The position numbers and the translations under genes were made by a program. Positions 7,997 to 16,274 of a stretch of 44,599 nt of DNA are shown here, piece by piece (position 1 is the first letter of the stretch; the number at the start of each line of letters is the position of its first letter). The stretch spans positions 1 to 44,599 of the forward strand of contig SFDZ01000027.1 of NCBI GenBank assembly GCA_004557405.1. Reading direction: 5' to 3'. The notes below the pieces were generated by a model. It worked only from the letters and a program-made list of their open reading frames with translations. It did no database searches and was not told the origin of the DNA. The DNA is from Bacteroidales bacterium (GTDB lineage: Bacteria; Bacteroidota; Bacteroidia; Bacteroidales; Paludibacteraceae).

Positions 7997-8659
7997 TCTG
8001 AAATAGCGTTGATTACTGCGTTTCGTGGTAAAAAGGAAAATGTATTACATGATGACCTAACAAAAGATGATGATAAAAACATTGGTGATATTTATAGTAA
8101 AACTGAGAACAGAGCACGAAATCGGGAATTGAGTGCATCGTTACTGCGAATGGGTTATGGTATTACGAAAATATCGGGTGTATATATTGAAAATTTTGGC
8201 TTACCAAATTCGAGAATTGTAGATGAAGATTCTTTTTTAGTAGTAAACAAAAATAATGATAATAATTTTTACAACAATATTTTTAAGTTATCGGAATATT
8301 ATAATCAGGATTGTTTCTGCTATAAATCCAAAGATGAAAATGTTGCCTATAATGTAGGTACAAATGGCTGCGATTATCCTGGCTATGGAAATAAAGTGCG
8401 TAATGGTAAGTTTGTATATGGTGTGAAAAATGAATTTATGAGTCGTATTAGAAATAAAGGTTTTGCCTTTACCGACAAAGAAAAATTAGAAACATTTCAA
8501 ACTACACATAATGACAGAAAAATCGAACGTATGAACAAAAAAATGGAACAAGCGTTAAATGAAGAAATAAAAACTTTTGATGATTATGAAACGCTGACAA
8601 AACAAACAATTGCCCATATTGGTGATACATTAATCAATAAACTTAATGTGAATCAATAA
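7937..8659 (+). CDS. Cassette protein: N-terminal helix module plus ITAFR (DUF3293-like) body
   Basis: 240 aa. Residues 1-21 are the shared amphipathic helix module (KSDLKQIIKESVKEVLSE). The body starts directly with ALITAFRGKKEN and continues with RNRELSASLLRMGYGITKISGVY, VDEDSFLVV, LSEYYNQD and YNVGTNGCDYPG. The order TA[FY].., N...L, G-G, E/D-S-F, L...Y.Q[ND] resembles DUF3293, by recollection. Compared with the copy at 13889 about 60 residues before ITAFR are missing, so it looks like a module-body fusion. No signal peptide. Function unknown; cytoplasmic or phage-associated role is speculation. Confidence 0.7.
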   Translation: MKIKKSDLKQIIKESVKEVLSEIALITAFRGKKENVLHDDLTKDDDKNIGDIYSKTENRARNRELSASLLRMGYGITKISGVYIENFGLPNSRIVDEDSFLVVNKNNDNNFYNNIFKLSEYYNQDCFCYKSKDENVAYNVGTNGCDYPGYGNKVRNGKFVYGVKNEFMSRIRNKGFAFTDKEKLETFQTTHNDRKIERMNKKMEQALNEEIKTFDDYETLTKQTIAHIGDTLINKLNVNQ

Positions 8660-8738
8660 ACTTAATGTGTGTATTTCATTAAAACATTGAGAAGCTCTTG
8701 TGTGAAATCTTTACCAAAAATTTTTAACTTCAATGTCT

Positions 8739-8897
8739 GTGTTGTATAGTGAGTTAGTCCTACATGGTTATGGAGTATCTAAATGCAAGGGAGTTTATCC
8801 TGAAGGTATGAATAGTGAAGTATCTGAAGAGAGTTATTGATGTGTGGGTTCTTACATAGTATGAAACCTAAAGTTTTATGTTAGAGAGTGAAATTTT
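8739..8897 (+). pseudogene. Remnant of an ITAFR-type cassette with a 431-bp internal deletion
   Basis: 8739-8839 matches 14237-14337 and 8839-8897 matches 14769-14827, nearly base for base. The remnant therefore equals the 13889-14814 copy with positions 14338-14768 removed. No usable reading frame remains. It occupies the otherwise empty interval between the genes at 7937 and 8948. Confidence 0.88.
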
Positions 8898-8935
8898 TGT
8901 ACAATCAGGATATGTTTATTGTGAATAAAAAAATG

Positions 8936-8943
8936 TATATTTA
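8936..8943 (+). promoter_or_regulatory. Cassette promoter -7 element abutting a start codon
   Basis: TATATTTA in the conserved context AAAAAATGTATATTTATAAT, as at 11451, 13830 and 17037. Here the start codon ATG 8948 begins 5 nt after the box, because the usual leader and first codons are missing. Confidence 0.5.
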
Positions 8944-8947
8944 TAAT

Positions 8948-9613
8948 ATGATAAAGGAATCAGTGAAAGAAGATATTGATGTTATTCAATTATTTGAAAT
9001 GACATCACTCAAGAAACATCTTAGGGAGATAAAATATTTATCTACAGATGGTAGTACGATGCCAAATGGTATTGGTTATCAGCGTGGTAATTTTATACAT
9101 GAGTGTAAAGTGAATGCTGAAAAGTTTATTTTAGACGAAGCAATCCATGACAACCAATATGGATTAAGCGATTATCGTGGTGGCGTCATAGTTTTTTCTA
9201 CAGATGTTAATGCTGTTGACTTGGATAAGAATGAGATATACAATAAAGTGGGACAGATTTTAACCACATTAAATCAGCGAATAAATACAAGTAAAATTGC
9301 GCATAAGATAATTAATAAGTTCAACAAGTATAATAGCGAATATATTGGTGCTTATTCGGTAGGCAACGCATTCAAGGGTAAATATGTTGGTGATAATAGC
9401 GAAGAATATGATGAACGTTCTACCACTATTGAAATCAATGGATTATCTTCCGACGGATTGTTAAGATTAGCAGAAATGATTGCACGTATATTTCACCAAG
9501 AAACTGTTTTGGTTAAAGATTTCAATAATATGAAAATTTATCTTGCAAATGGTTTGCGAAGTAACGATAATCCTGATTTTTCGAAAATAAATTCAAAGGT
9601 TATAATAAAATAA
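8948..9613 (+). CDS. Cassette protein, STDVNAV-type body with shortened N-terminal module
   Basis: 221 aa from ATG 8948; the frame is open further upstream to 8888, but 8948 coincides with the MIKESVK portion of the shared module. The body has GGVIVFSTDVNAVDLDKNE, YIGAYSVGNAFKGKYVGDN, STTIEINGLSSDGLLRLAEM and FHQETVLVKDFNN. It is a paralogue of 17097-17684. The F-[HN]-Q-E-[TS] motif near the end parallels the other cassette bodies. The -7 promoter box abuts the start, so the transcript may be leaderless. Function unknown. Confidence 0.65.
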   Translation: MIKESVKEDIDVIQLFEMTSLKKHLREIKYLSTDGSTMPNGIGYQRGNFIHECKVNAEKFILDEAIHDNQYGLSDYRGGVIVFSTDVNAVDLDKNEIYNKVGQILTTLNQRINTSKIAHKIINKFNKYNSEYIGAYSVGNAFKGKYVGDNSEEYDERSTTIEINGLSSDGLLRLAEMIARIFHQETVLVKDFNNMKIYLANGLRSNDNPDFSKINSKVIIK

Positions 9614-9638
9614 TAAATATAAAAAATAAAATTACATT

Positions 9639-10964
9639 ATGAGAATAACTAAAACTGAATTAAAAAATATAATTAAGGAATCAGTAAAAGATGTACTTAA
9701 CGAAACAAGTCGTCGTCAGAAAGCACAACAAGCAATAAAAGGTAAAAACCGAAGAGTGCTTACTATGGCAATTCTTTCAGCAGAAAATCCCATGGGTATG
9801 AAAGCAGATAAGAAATATAACAACGAATCAAACGATGAATTGTTACGTCATTTAACTATAGGGCATTATAAATTTTTCAAAACAAAAGGAAATTATGATG
9901 GTTTTGAAAACTCTATTATGATATATAATATAGATATTGATGATGCATTATATTTGGCGTATAAATATAATCAAGAAAGTCTGATTTTTGTTGATATGCA
10001 AAAAGATGATAGTGTATCATATCAATTTTGGAAAGGCGATGATAATAATTCAAAACTAAAATTACAGCATGAAAAACATGAAATAATTGATGTTACTGAT
10101 GCAGATGATTATTATACACAAATTTCCAAACACTTTAAATTTAGAATACCATTCTTTGAGCAAGTTGAACAAATACATCAAGAACTATTGTTGAAGGAAA
10201 ATAAATATAATGTTGACAGAATGATTGTGGAATCTCTTGATTCTAAACGAACAGGTAAATCAAAATATGTCATTAGGGGTGAACTATATGGTGATACTAA
10301 AACATCTATTAACGAAACAAGTCGTCGTCAAAAAGCACAACAAGCAATCACTAACAATGCTGAAAATATTAGAACCATTGCAATATTTACATCAGACAAT
10401 CCACGATTTGACGATGTAATAGATAATGGTGAAACATTAGGTAAAGAAGATAATCCAGCACTAAAAAATAGTTTGTTATATCAACTAAAGTTGGGTTATT
10501 ATGCGTACTTCTGTGTGAAAGGCAAATATGGTAGTAAAGAAGATAGTTTAATTGTGTACAACATACCATTACAAGATGTTGAATATCTTTGTAAACGATA
10601 TGGACAAGAATCATTTATTTTTATATCTTTCAAAGAAAATACAATGAAAGCAACATACTATGAACAACAAGGTAAAGGTGTGTTTACTCCAAAATCAGAA
10701 TGTGATAGTTTTGTTAATATGGCAGATGCTGACGATTTATATACACAGATTTCTAGAAGTTTTAAGTTCCAATTCCCATTTTTTGATGGTAAACACGATG
10801 TTGAGTTTGAACAACAAATAAGCAAATTGAATGAATGTCACTCTCGTTTTGATGATGATGAATTGCATAACCGATTAACAACCATATTAGAATCCAAATC
10901 AGGTTATAATAAATGGGCAAATAGAGGACAAGTTTATGGGAATAATTTATATGGTAAACAATAA
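9639..10964 (+). CDS. Double-body cassette protein (two SENP-type domains fused)
   Basis: 441 aa. Residues 1-23 are the helix module (TKTELKNIIKESVKDVLNE). Domain 1 (about 24-225): AILSAENPMG, NDELLRHL, YDGFENSIMIYNI, YNQESLIF, DADDYYTQI, then SKYVIRGELYG. Domain 2 (about 226-441) restarts at INETSRRQKAQQAI and repeats the order: AIFTSDNPRF, YGSKEDSLIVYNI, YGQESFIF, DADDLYTQI, RGQVYG. The second copy lacks the helix module, so the gene looks like a tandem duplicate fused by deletion. Each domain would be a unit of about 200 residues. Function unknown. Confidence 0.7.
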   Translation: MRITKTELKNIIKESVKDVLNETSRRQKAQQAIKGKNRRVLTMAILSAENPMGMKADKKYNNESNDELLRHLTIGHYKFFKTKGNYDGFENSIMIYNIDIDDALYLAYKYNQESLIFVDMQKDDSVSYQFWKGDDNNSKLKLQHEKHEIIDVTDADDYYTQISKHFKFRIPFFEQVEQIHQELLLKENKYNVDRMIVESLDSKRTGKSKYVIRGELYGDTKTSINETSRRQKAQQAITNNAENIRTIAIFTSDNPRFDDVIDNGETLGKEDNPALKNSLLYQLKLGYYAYFCVKGKYGSKEDSLIVYNIPLQDVEYLCKRYGQESFIFISFKENTMKATYYEQQGKGVFTPKSECDSFVNMADADDLYTQISRSFKFQFPFFDGKHDVEFEQQISKLNECHSRFDDDELHNRLTTILESKSGYNKWANRGQVYGNNLYGKQ

Positions 10965-10970
10965 AAAAGA

Positions 10971-11002
10971 CAGTAGTCATCAACTATGATAGATAACTAC
11001 TG
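10971..11002. terminator. Weak hairpin after the double-body gene
   Basis: CAGTAGT (10971-10977) pairs with ACTACTG (10996-11002), 7 nt after the stop. There is no T-run, so a terminator role is uncertain. Confidence 0.3.
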
Positions 11003-11100
11003 ATGGGTATTTGTCATGATCTACACACAAAACCACTAAGTATTACCGTCTGGGTAAACGACTGCAAAAACGGAGAATGTAAAACTAAAATAGAATTGTA

Positions 11101-11383
11101 ATGTCTATAATGTATATAACGCTAACAGGTTTTTCATTAGATTTGCAACAACATCGTGCCATATTTTTTTAATGATGTATGGTTTGATGAATCTGAAATT
11201 GGCAGAGACCCCAAAACTGTTAATATGACAATATTCTTCAAGTTTCAGGGAGAACAAATACCGACTGATGACGAAGTATATGGACAAGTAGTAACTAGTC
11301 TTATGAAGGAAGTTCCTACATTAGTCAATATTATGGCACAGTACGATTTGTGTGCTGTGCAAACATATGTAAATAGTTTGTAA
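11101..11383 (+). pseudogene. Small gene frameshifted at a T7 homopolymer
   Basis: ATG 11101 encodes MSIMYITLTGFSLDLQQHRAIFF and then stops. A second frame continues as NDVWFDESEIGRDPKTVNM to TAA 11381-11383. Deleting one T from the T7 run at 11164-11170 joins both frames into one protein of about 93 residues. It may be a slippage-controlled gene, a recent pseudogene or a sequencing error. No family recognised; it lacks the cassette helix module. Confidence 0.6.
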
Positions 11384-11450
11384 AACATTATTAAAGTATA
11401 TGGTTTCATAAATTTTGATTTTGTTTTTAGTTTTAATTTATCAAAAAGTG

Positions 11451-11458
11451 TATATTTA
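11451..11458 (+). promoter_or_regulatory. Cassette promoter -7 element
   Basis: TATATTTA inside TCAAAAAGTGTATATTTATAATG, 24 nt upstream of ATG 11482, matching the other cassette promoters. Confidence 0.5.
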
Positions 11459-11481
11459 TAATGTAAAAATAAAATTATAAT

Positions 11482-12158
11482 ATGAAACTAACTAAAACTG
11501 AATTAAAAAATATAATTAAGGAATCAGTAAAAGACGTACTAAACGAAACAAGTTGTCGTCAGAAAGTGCAACAAGCAATTAAGGGTGTTTCTAATAGAAT
11601 AAAAACTTGTGCAATTCTTACTTCTGAAAATCCATTAATGCAACTTCCATCAAAATACAATGATAGGTTGAGGACAAAATTAGAAATGTATTTGAAGATG
11701 GGTAATTATGTTTGGTTCCCTGTTAAAGGTGAATATAACGGAAAAGAAAAATCATACATAGTTTATAATATGTCATTTGATGATACTATGTATTTGGCAA
11801 GTAAATTCGAACAAGAAAAGGGGATGAACCAGTTTATCAATATTGGCAACAAAATGGTAATGGTGAATTTTATAAAGTCAGTGAAAGAAATACATACATA
11901 GACAAGTCTGATGCTAATGAATTTTTTACACAGATTGGCCGAAAATTCAAATTTCAAATACCATTTTTCGACGACAATAATGAAGAAGAATTAATGGAAC
12001 ACTATACAAAGATAAACTCGATAATTGAAGATAAAATTACTCGTGGCATAATAGACGAAAATTTTGTAAACACTACAATAGAACGAAATTTAAATAGTGA
12101 AAAATATTCAGGTAGAAGACTATGGGAGATGAGGGGCGTTGTGTATGGGCGATACTGA
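11482..12158 (+). pseudogene. SENP-type cassette gene, frameshifted in mid-body
   Basis: Residues 1-112 or so follow the family exactly (TKTELKNIIKESVKDVLNE, AILTSENPL, NGKEKSYIVYNM, YLASKFEQE). The frame then departs, ending at 11901. From about 11820 another frame carries the rest: DEPVYQYWQQNGNGEFYKV, DANEFFTQIGRKFKFQIPFF and EMRGVVYG, ending at TGA 12156-12158. The residues expected after FEQE (SFIF and neighbours) are missing, so a short frame-changing deletion near 11818 is likely. The 12159-12289 interval contains a second copy of the 3' end and downstream spacer of the next gene (compare 12993-13070). Confidence 0.8.
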
Positions 12159-12289
12159 TAGAATTGATGCAGAATACAATTGCTTGTTATATCAATAATG
12201 AAAATTGGTTTGGTTACGTAAATCAAAAAATTACAAATAAATTCAAAAGTTAAAAATAAAATAATAAATATTAAAAAATAAATTGTAAT

Positions 12290-13024
12290 ATGAATCTAAC
12301 TAAAATTGAACTAGAAAAAATGTTAAAGGAATCGATAAAAAAAGTACTTTCTGAACACAAACAAAATCTCGATGAGATTTCAATAAACAAGAAAAAGCAG
12401 TTGAAAAACAAAGCGATAGATAGTGTTTATACTGATGATGACAACAATGTAAAAACGTTTTGCATTATTACGGGTGAAAATCCTATGGGAAAGACAGGCG
12501 GTAATAAATTAAATAGAAATGCTAATGCTTCATTGCTAGATTATTTGAAATCAGGTAATTTCGCTTGGCAACCAATACGAGGTAACTATTCTGAAAACAG
12601 CGAGAACTCAAAAATAATTTTTAATCTACCATTAGATAGTGCTAAATTTTTAGGGCTAAAATTTCTACAAGAGTCTTTTATTTATGGAAGAAAAGAGGAA
12701 GGCAAAACGTATTTTGATTTGTATGTTATAAATGAAAAACATGATGATTATGAATTGAAAAAGACTAAAACTTATTATACCGATAGAATTGATGCTGAAG
12801 ATAATTATACAATCATTGATGATAAACATAAATTTAATATACCATTTGATTACTTCAATGAAGCATGTATTGCATTTAATGATATAATAAACGAAACTAA
12901 ACGTAATCACCCTAGATATGCGAATGAATTTAATCGTTTTTTAAATGAAAGTTTACTTCCTAATAAAACAGGTTATTATAGGTATATACACAATTGCTTG
13001 TTATATGGTGGATTGTTTAAATAA
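12290..13024 (+). CDS. Cassette protein, SENP-type body
   Basis: 244 aa, intact. Module TKIELEKMLKESIKKVLSE (residues about 4-22), then FCIITGENPMG, NASLLDYLKSG, ENSENSKIIFNLPLDSAKFLGLKF, QESFIYG, DAEDNYTIIDDKHKFNIPF and a C-terminal YIHNCLLYGG. The segment KQNLDEISINKKKQ between module and body is shared with the next gene, so these two are close paralogues. The stop (TAA 13022-13024) overlaps the next ATG by one base. No signal peptide or known catalytic motif. Function unknown. Confidence 0.7.
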   Translation: MNLTKIELEKMLKESIKKVLSEHKQNLDEISINKKKQLKNKAIDSVYTDDDNNVKTFCIITGENPMGKTGGNKLNRNANASLLDYLKSGNFAWQPIRGNYSENSENSKIIFNLPLDSAKFLGLKFLQESFIYGRKEEGKTYFDLYVINEKHDDYELKKTKTYYTDRIDAEDNYTIIDDKHKFNIPFDYFNEACIAFNDIINETKRNHPRYANEFNRFLNESLLPNKTGYYRYIHNCLLYGGLFK

Positions 13025-13806
13025 TGAAAATTTGTTTGGTTACGGAAATCAAAAAATTGCAAATAAATTCAAAGCTTAACAATAAAACTGAACTAAAAGA
13101 GATGATAAAGGAATCGGTAAAAAACGTACTTTATGAAAACAAACAAAATCTTGATGAGATTTCGATAAACGCCAAGAGACGTAATGAACGGAATATCGAA
13201 AAAGTTTTCAATAAGAAACCTCTTAAATCAATCAAGACATTATGTGTATTTACGGCAAATAATCCTGATAGTACTCAAACATCTTCGAAGTTTAACAAAA
13301 AAAATAATAAAAGTTTATTGCATGACCTTAAACAATTACACCTTCCAATTGTTCCTGCAAAAGGTAAATTTGGAAATTTAGAAAATAGTTATGCGGTGAT
13401 TAATATTTCATTGTTTGATAGTAAGCGCTTAAATGGTAAGTATGAGCAAACATCTTTTATTTATAGTGTGAATAATGGTGATGGGTTTACAAATTATTAT
13501 TATGAGAAACACGATGATAATTTGCCGTATGTACCTGACAAAAATGATTATGTTGTCAAAGATACTGAAACTGATGTCAATTTTTTGCCAAATTCAAATG
13601 ATAATTATACACAAATAGGTAAAAAATTGAAATATTCGATTCCATTCAGTATATTTCAAATGGATGAAACTATTACATATAATTGTAACAGATTACTCGA
13701 ACATAAAAAGATTGAAACGTTTAATGAAGCATTTGATTTGACAATTGGCAGAGTAGGTATGAGAGCACATTTCATCAAAAACATATTATATGAAAATATT
13801 CACTAA
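13024..13806 (+). CDS. Cassette protein, SENP-type body with deletion-made N-terminus
   Basis: 260 aa. The first 18 or so residues (MKICLVTEIKKLQINSKL) derive from what is spacer sequence in the sister copy at 12180-12260. The normal leader and ATG are missing and the frame reads straight into NKTELKEMIKESVKNVLYE. Body: CVFTANNPDS, NKSLLHDL, FGNLENSYAVINI, LNGKYEQTSFIY, NDNYTQIGKKLKYSIPF. TAATG overlap with the upstream gene suggests translational coupling instead of an own promoter. Function unknown. Confidence 0.68.
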   Translation: MKICLVTEIKKLQINSKLNNKTELKEMIKESVKNVLYENKQNLDEISINAKRRNERNIEKVFNKKPLKSIKTLCVFTANNPDSTQTSSKFNKKNNKSLLHDLKQLHLPIVPAKGKFGNLENSYAVINISLFDSKRLNGKYEQTSFIYSVNNGDGFTNYYYEKHDDNLPYVPDKNDYVVKDTETDVNFLPNSNDNYTQIGKKLKYSIPFSIFQMDETITYNCNRLLEHKKIETFNEAFDLTIGRVGMRAHFIKNILYENIH

Positions 13807-13829
13807 CCATTTATTTTGAACAAAAAATA

Positions 13830-13837
13830 TATATTTA
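13830..13837 (+). promoter_or_regulatory. Cassette promoter -7 element
   Basis: TATATTTA in the context TTTTGAACAAAAAATATATATTTATAG, 52 nt upstream of ATG 13889. The TTTTGA..CAAAA flank is shared with the promoter at 17037. Confidence 0.5.
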
Positions 13838-13888
13838 TAGTGTGAGTGAATTTTTATTACTAAAATAATAACATTAAAGAATAAAATT

Positions 13889-14814
13889 ATGGGAAATATA
13901 ACAGAAAAAGGTTCGAACGAAATAAAAGATATTCTATCACTTATGGAACGAGTGGGAAAACGTGATAAAAAGAATAAATTTGAATTAAATGTTAGTGATG
14001 TAGAGAATGAGGTTGGAAATTTTAATAGAATTGTAGCATATCAAAATTGCGAGTTAAATGAATCGAATGTTAATCGTATGCTTAGTTGGTTGAAAAAATG
14101 TGATTGTGCGTTTATCACTGCTTTTAGGAGTAAATTGGTAGATGTGAAACATAAAAGTAAAACTTATTTTGGTAAAAATAATGAGTGGGATGAAGGACAT
14201 GTTTTTACACATGAAGAAAATCGTAACAAAAATAAGATGTTGTATAGTGAGTTAGTCCTACATGGTTATGGAGTATCTAAATGCAAGGGAGTTTATCCTG
14301 AAGGTATGAATAGTGAAGTATCTGAAGAGAGTTATTGTTACGTCTGGGTGAATATTTTAATCAAGATAGTATTTACTACAAAGAAGCAGGAAACGAAGTT
14401 GGGTATTTAATAGGCACTAATAACTCTTCAGTACCTGGATATCACCAAATTGGTGAGGCAAGTAAACTGAAACTTGGATATGCCTCCAATTACATGTCTC
14501 GTATTGGTAATAAAGCATTTGCTTTTGTTCAAGGAGATTCTAAACAATTTGATAATAAGCAAGATGCAATGAATGATATAGAACAAAGTAAAGGTGGCGA
14601 AGAAGAATACACGCAAAGATATTGGATGGATAGTGAAGGCACGTCATTTCAAAAACGTAAGCAGCAGCGTATTGATAATAACTTGAATGAATGTGTAGAA
14701 TTTTGGAGAAATATAATCACTAACGAAATGCATATAGTAGAAACTATTCATCCATTAACAAAAAAAGAGATGTGTGGGTTTTTACATAGTATGAAACCTA
14801 AAGTTTTATGTTAG
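13889..14814 (+). pseudogene. ITAFR-type cassette gene, frameshifted by a small deletion
   Basis: Frame 1 (13889 to about 14337) encodes MGNITEKGSNEIKDILSLMERVGKRDKKNK, then CAFITAFRSK, NKMLYSELVLHGYGVSKCKGVY and SEESY. A different frame carries LRLGEYFNQDSIYYKEAGNEVGYLIGTN to TAG 14812-14814. In the relative at 7937 about 17 residues lie between DEDSF and LSEYYNQD; here they are absent, so a frame-changing deletion at about 14337 broke the gene. This copy has a different N-terminal segment (no KKSDLKQ helix), which is shared with the gene at 16275. It is the parent-like form of the remnant at 8739. Confidence 0.82.
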
Positions 14815-14970
14815 AGAGTGAAATTTTAGGCGATGATATACTTGTTGGCACGATATAGTGTCACACCACCTTACCATTTGACACAAATCCTTCATATACT
14901 TGACATTGGCAGTGGAAGCATCAGTCAATGAAAACGCCAAATACACAAGGTAGAAGTACAAAACTAAAAC
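14806..14970 (-). pseudogene. Antisense fragment resembling the true C-terminus of the metalloprotease family
   Basis: On the minus strand an open stretch reads VLVLYFYLVYLAFSLTD, then VKYMKDLCQMVRWCDTIS and CQQVYH, ending at TAA (14806-14808). The plus-strand metalloprotease at 15186 ends MYVLFL then CQQVYHCQ, as if the stretch between VLFL and CQQVYH had been lost there. The shared part is a 23-bp inverted repeat (14829-14851 with 16199-16221, one mismatch). I infer a displaced, inverted 3' end of a family member. No start codon is evident. Confidence 0.4.
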
Positions 14971-15015
14971 ACCTATTTTAGAACAATAAATATTTATATT
15001 AAAATTAAATAGACT

Positions 15016-15189
15016 ATGGATAAAGTTGTATTAAACGAATCGGAACAACGAGAAGTTGATTTGATTACAGAAGAATTTAAGGCAAGAGGTGGTATGGACG
15101 ATGAGGAACTAATGACTCGCCTTAATGCAATTCCTTTTGAGGAATTTATGAATAAAATGAGTGAAAAAATACGGAACTATAAACGATGA
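15016..15189 (+). CDS. 57-aa acidic protein overlapping the metalloprotease gene
   Basis: ATG 15016 to TGA 15187-15189 encodes MDKVVLNESEQREVDLITEE, a charged, probably helical protein ending MSEKIRNYKR. Its stop overlaps the following start (ATGA, 15186-15189), which implies translational coupling. About 200 bp upstream (14815-15015) has no plus-strand gene; AATAAATATTTATATT before the start may be the promoter. No family recognised. The coupling suggests a small partner or regulator of the metalloprotease, which is inference. Confidence 0.6.
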   Translation: MDKVVLNESEQREVDLITEEFKARGGMDDEELMTRLNAIPFEEFMNKMSEKIRNYKR

Positions 15190-16241
15190 AGACATATGTA
15201 AGTAGTAGTGTAACTGTAAAATTAGATGAGTATGTTGAGTTCTTAATGAGAACTTGTCTCTATAACATTGATGAAGCAGAAATACGAAGATGGGAGGTTG
15301 AATACCAAATTAATCAACGATGTAATCCTATCTTAATGAAAGCAAGTTCGTCGGGAACATTAAAATTCAAAAGTGTATTACAACGACAAGAGATAGAAAG
15401 GTTTGTGAATAATCGTTCACAACTTATGAGATTTATCACAAGAAGAAGAGGTAATCGAGGTAATACACAATGGAATGTAGATTATATAGTGTCTAATCAA
15501 GGTAATGTTTATATTACTGCAATTAAATGTTATAACACATTCTCAGAAAGTTTGAATTATAATGGTTTGCAACAACTAATCAACGAGTGTGTAAGTCATT
15601 GTTTGAGAAAGTATTTGAGAGAAAACATAAACAAGAGAAAAAATCTGTTTGAAGCGAGACGAGTGAATACAGCAGAACCCAATTTTGAAAAATGGAAAAA
15701 CACATTTGACATTTTTTTGAATGAAATGATTCAAGAACTACAATCAGATTATCTTAATCCACTTGGACTATCAATTAGAATTAACAGTAATTATATCTTT
15801 AATGGTCCAAAGAGTAAATGGTTTGCTGTTTATGAAAGGCGTTCACAACAAATACTAAATGGTATAATTTCTATAGGCATTAATTATCCATTAATGTATT
15901 CTGAAATGTGTAAAAGACATATTGATAGAGACAAATTCAATATTGAAGCACAAGCAAGAATTACCATAGGACACGAAATTGGTCACGGTTTAGTGGATTA
16001 TATCAAGAATCTTGAATTAGGACCATCTAAACTAAGTGAATTACCAAATGTTACTATTGTGAGAAAATGTGGAGCAAGAAAAGAAGAAACATTGGTTGAA
16101 GAATTTGGTGAATATCAATTCGTTGATGCTACTGGAGTATGTGATAGTATACTGTCTGATGCTTTAGAAGAGTTAAATTCAATGTATGTTTTATTCTTGT
16201 GCCAACAAGTATATCATTGCCAAATTTTATTACTAAAATAA
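15186..16241 (+). CDS. HEXXH zinc-metalloprotease-like protein, probably 3'-truncated
   Basis: 351 aa. HEIGH at residues 263-267 (GHEIGHGLVDYI) is a zincin zinc-binding and catalytic motif, and EETLVEEFGEYQF at about 302-314 can supply the third ligand. The N-terminal 160 residues are basic (RFITRRRGNRGN) without a recognised domain. A short helix LQQLINECVSHCLRKYL recalls the cassette helix module but sits internally. No signal peptide. The last residues (CQILLLK) are encoded by sequence that serves as the 5' leader of the next cassette (compare 13856-13880), so the natural C-terminus appears to be lost. Peptidase activity is likely by motif; substrate unknown. Confidence 0.68.
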   Translation: MKTYVSSSVTVKLDEYVEFLMRTCLYNIDEAEIRRWEVEYQINQRCNPILMKASSSGTLKFKSVLQRQEIERFVNNRSQLMRFITRRRGNRGNTQWNVDYIVSNQGNVYITAIKCYNTFSESLNYNGLQQLINECVSHCLRKYLRENINKRKNLFEARRVNTAEPNFEKWKNTFDIFLNEMIQELQSDYLNPLGLSIRINSNYIFNGPKSKWFAVYERRSQQILNGIISIGINYPLMYSEMCKRHIDRDKFNIEAQARITIGHEIGHGLVDYIKNLELGPSKLSELPNVTIVRKCGARKEETLVEEFGEYQFVDATGVCDSILSDALEELNSMYVLFLCQQVYHCQILLLK

Positions 16242-16274
16242 TAACATTAAAGAATAAAAGATATTCTATCACTT

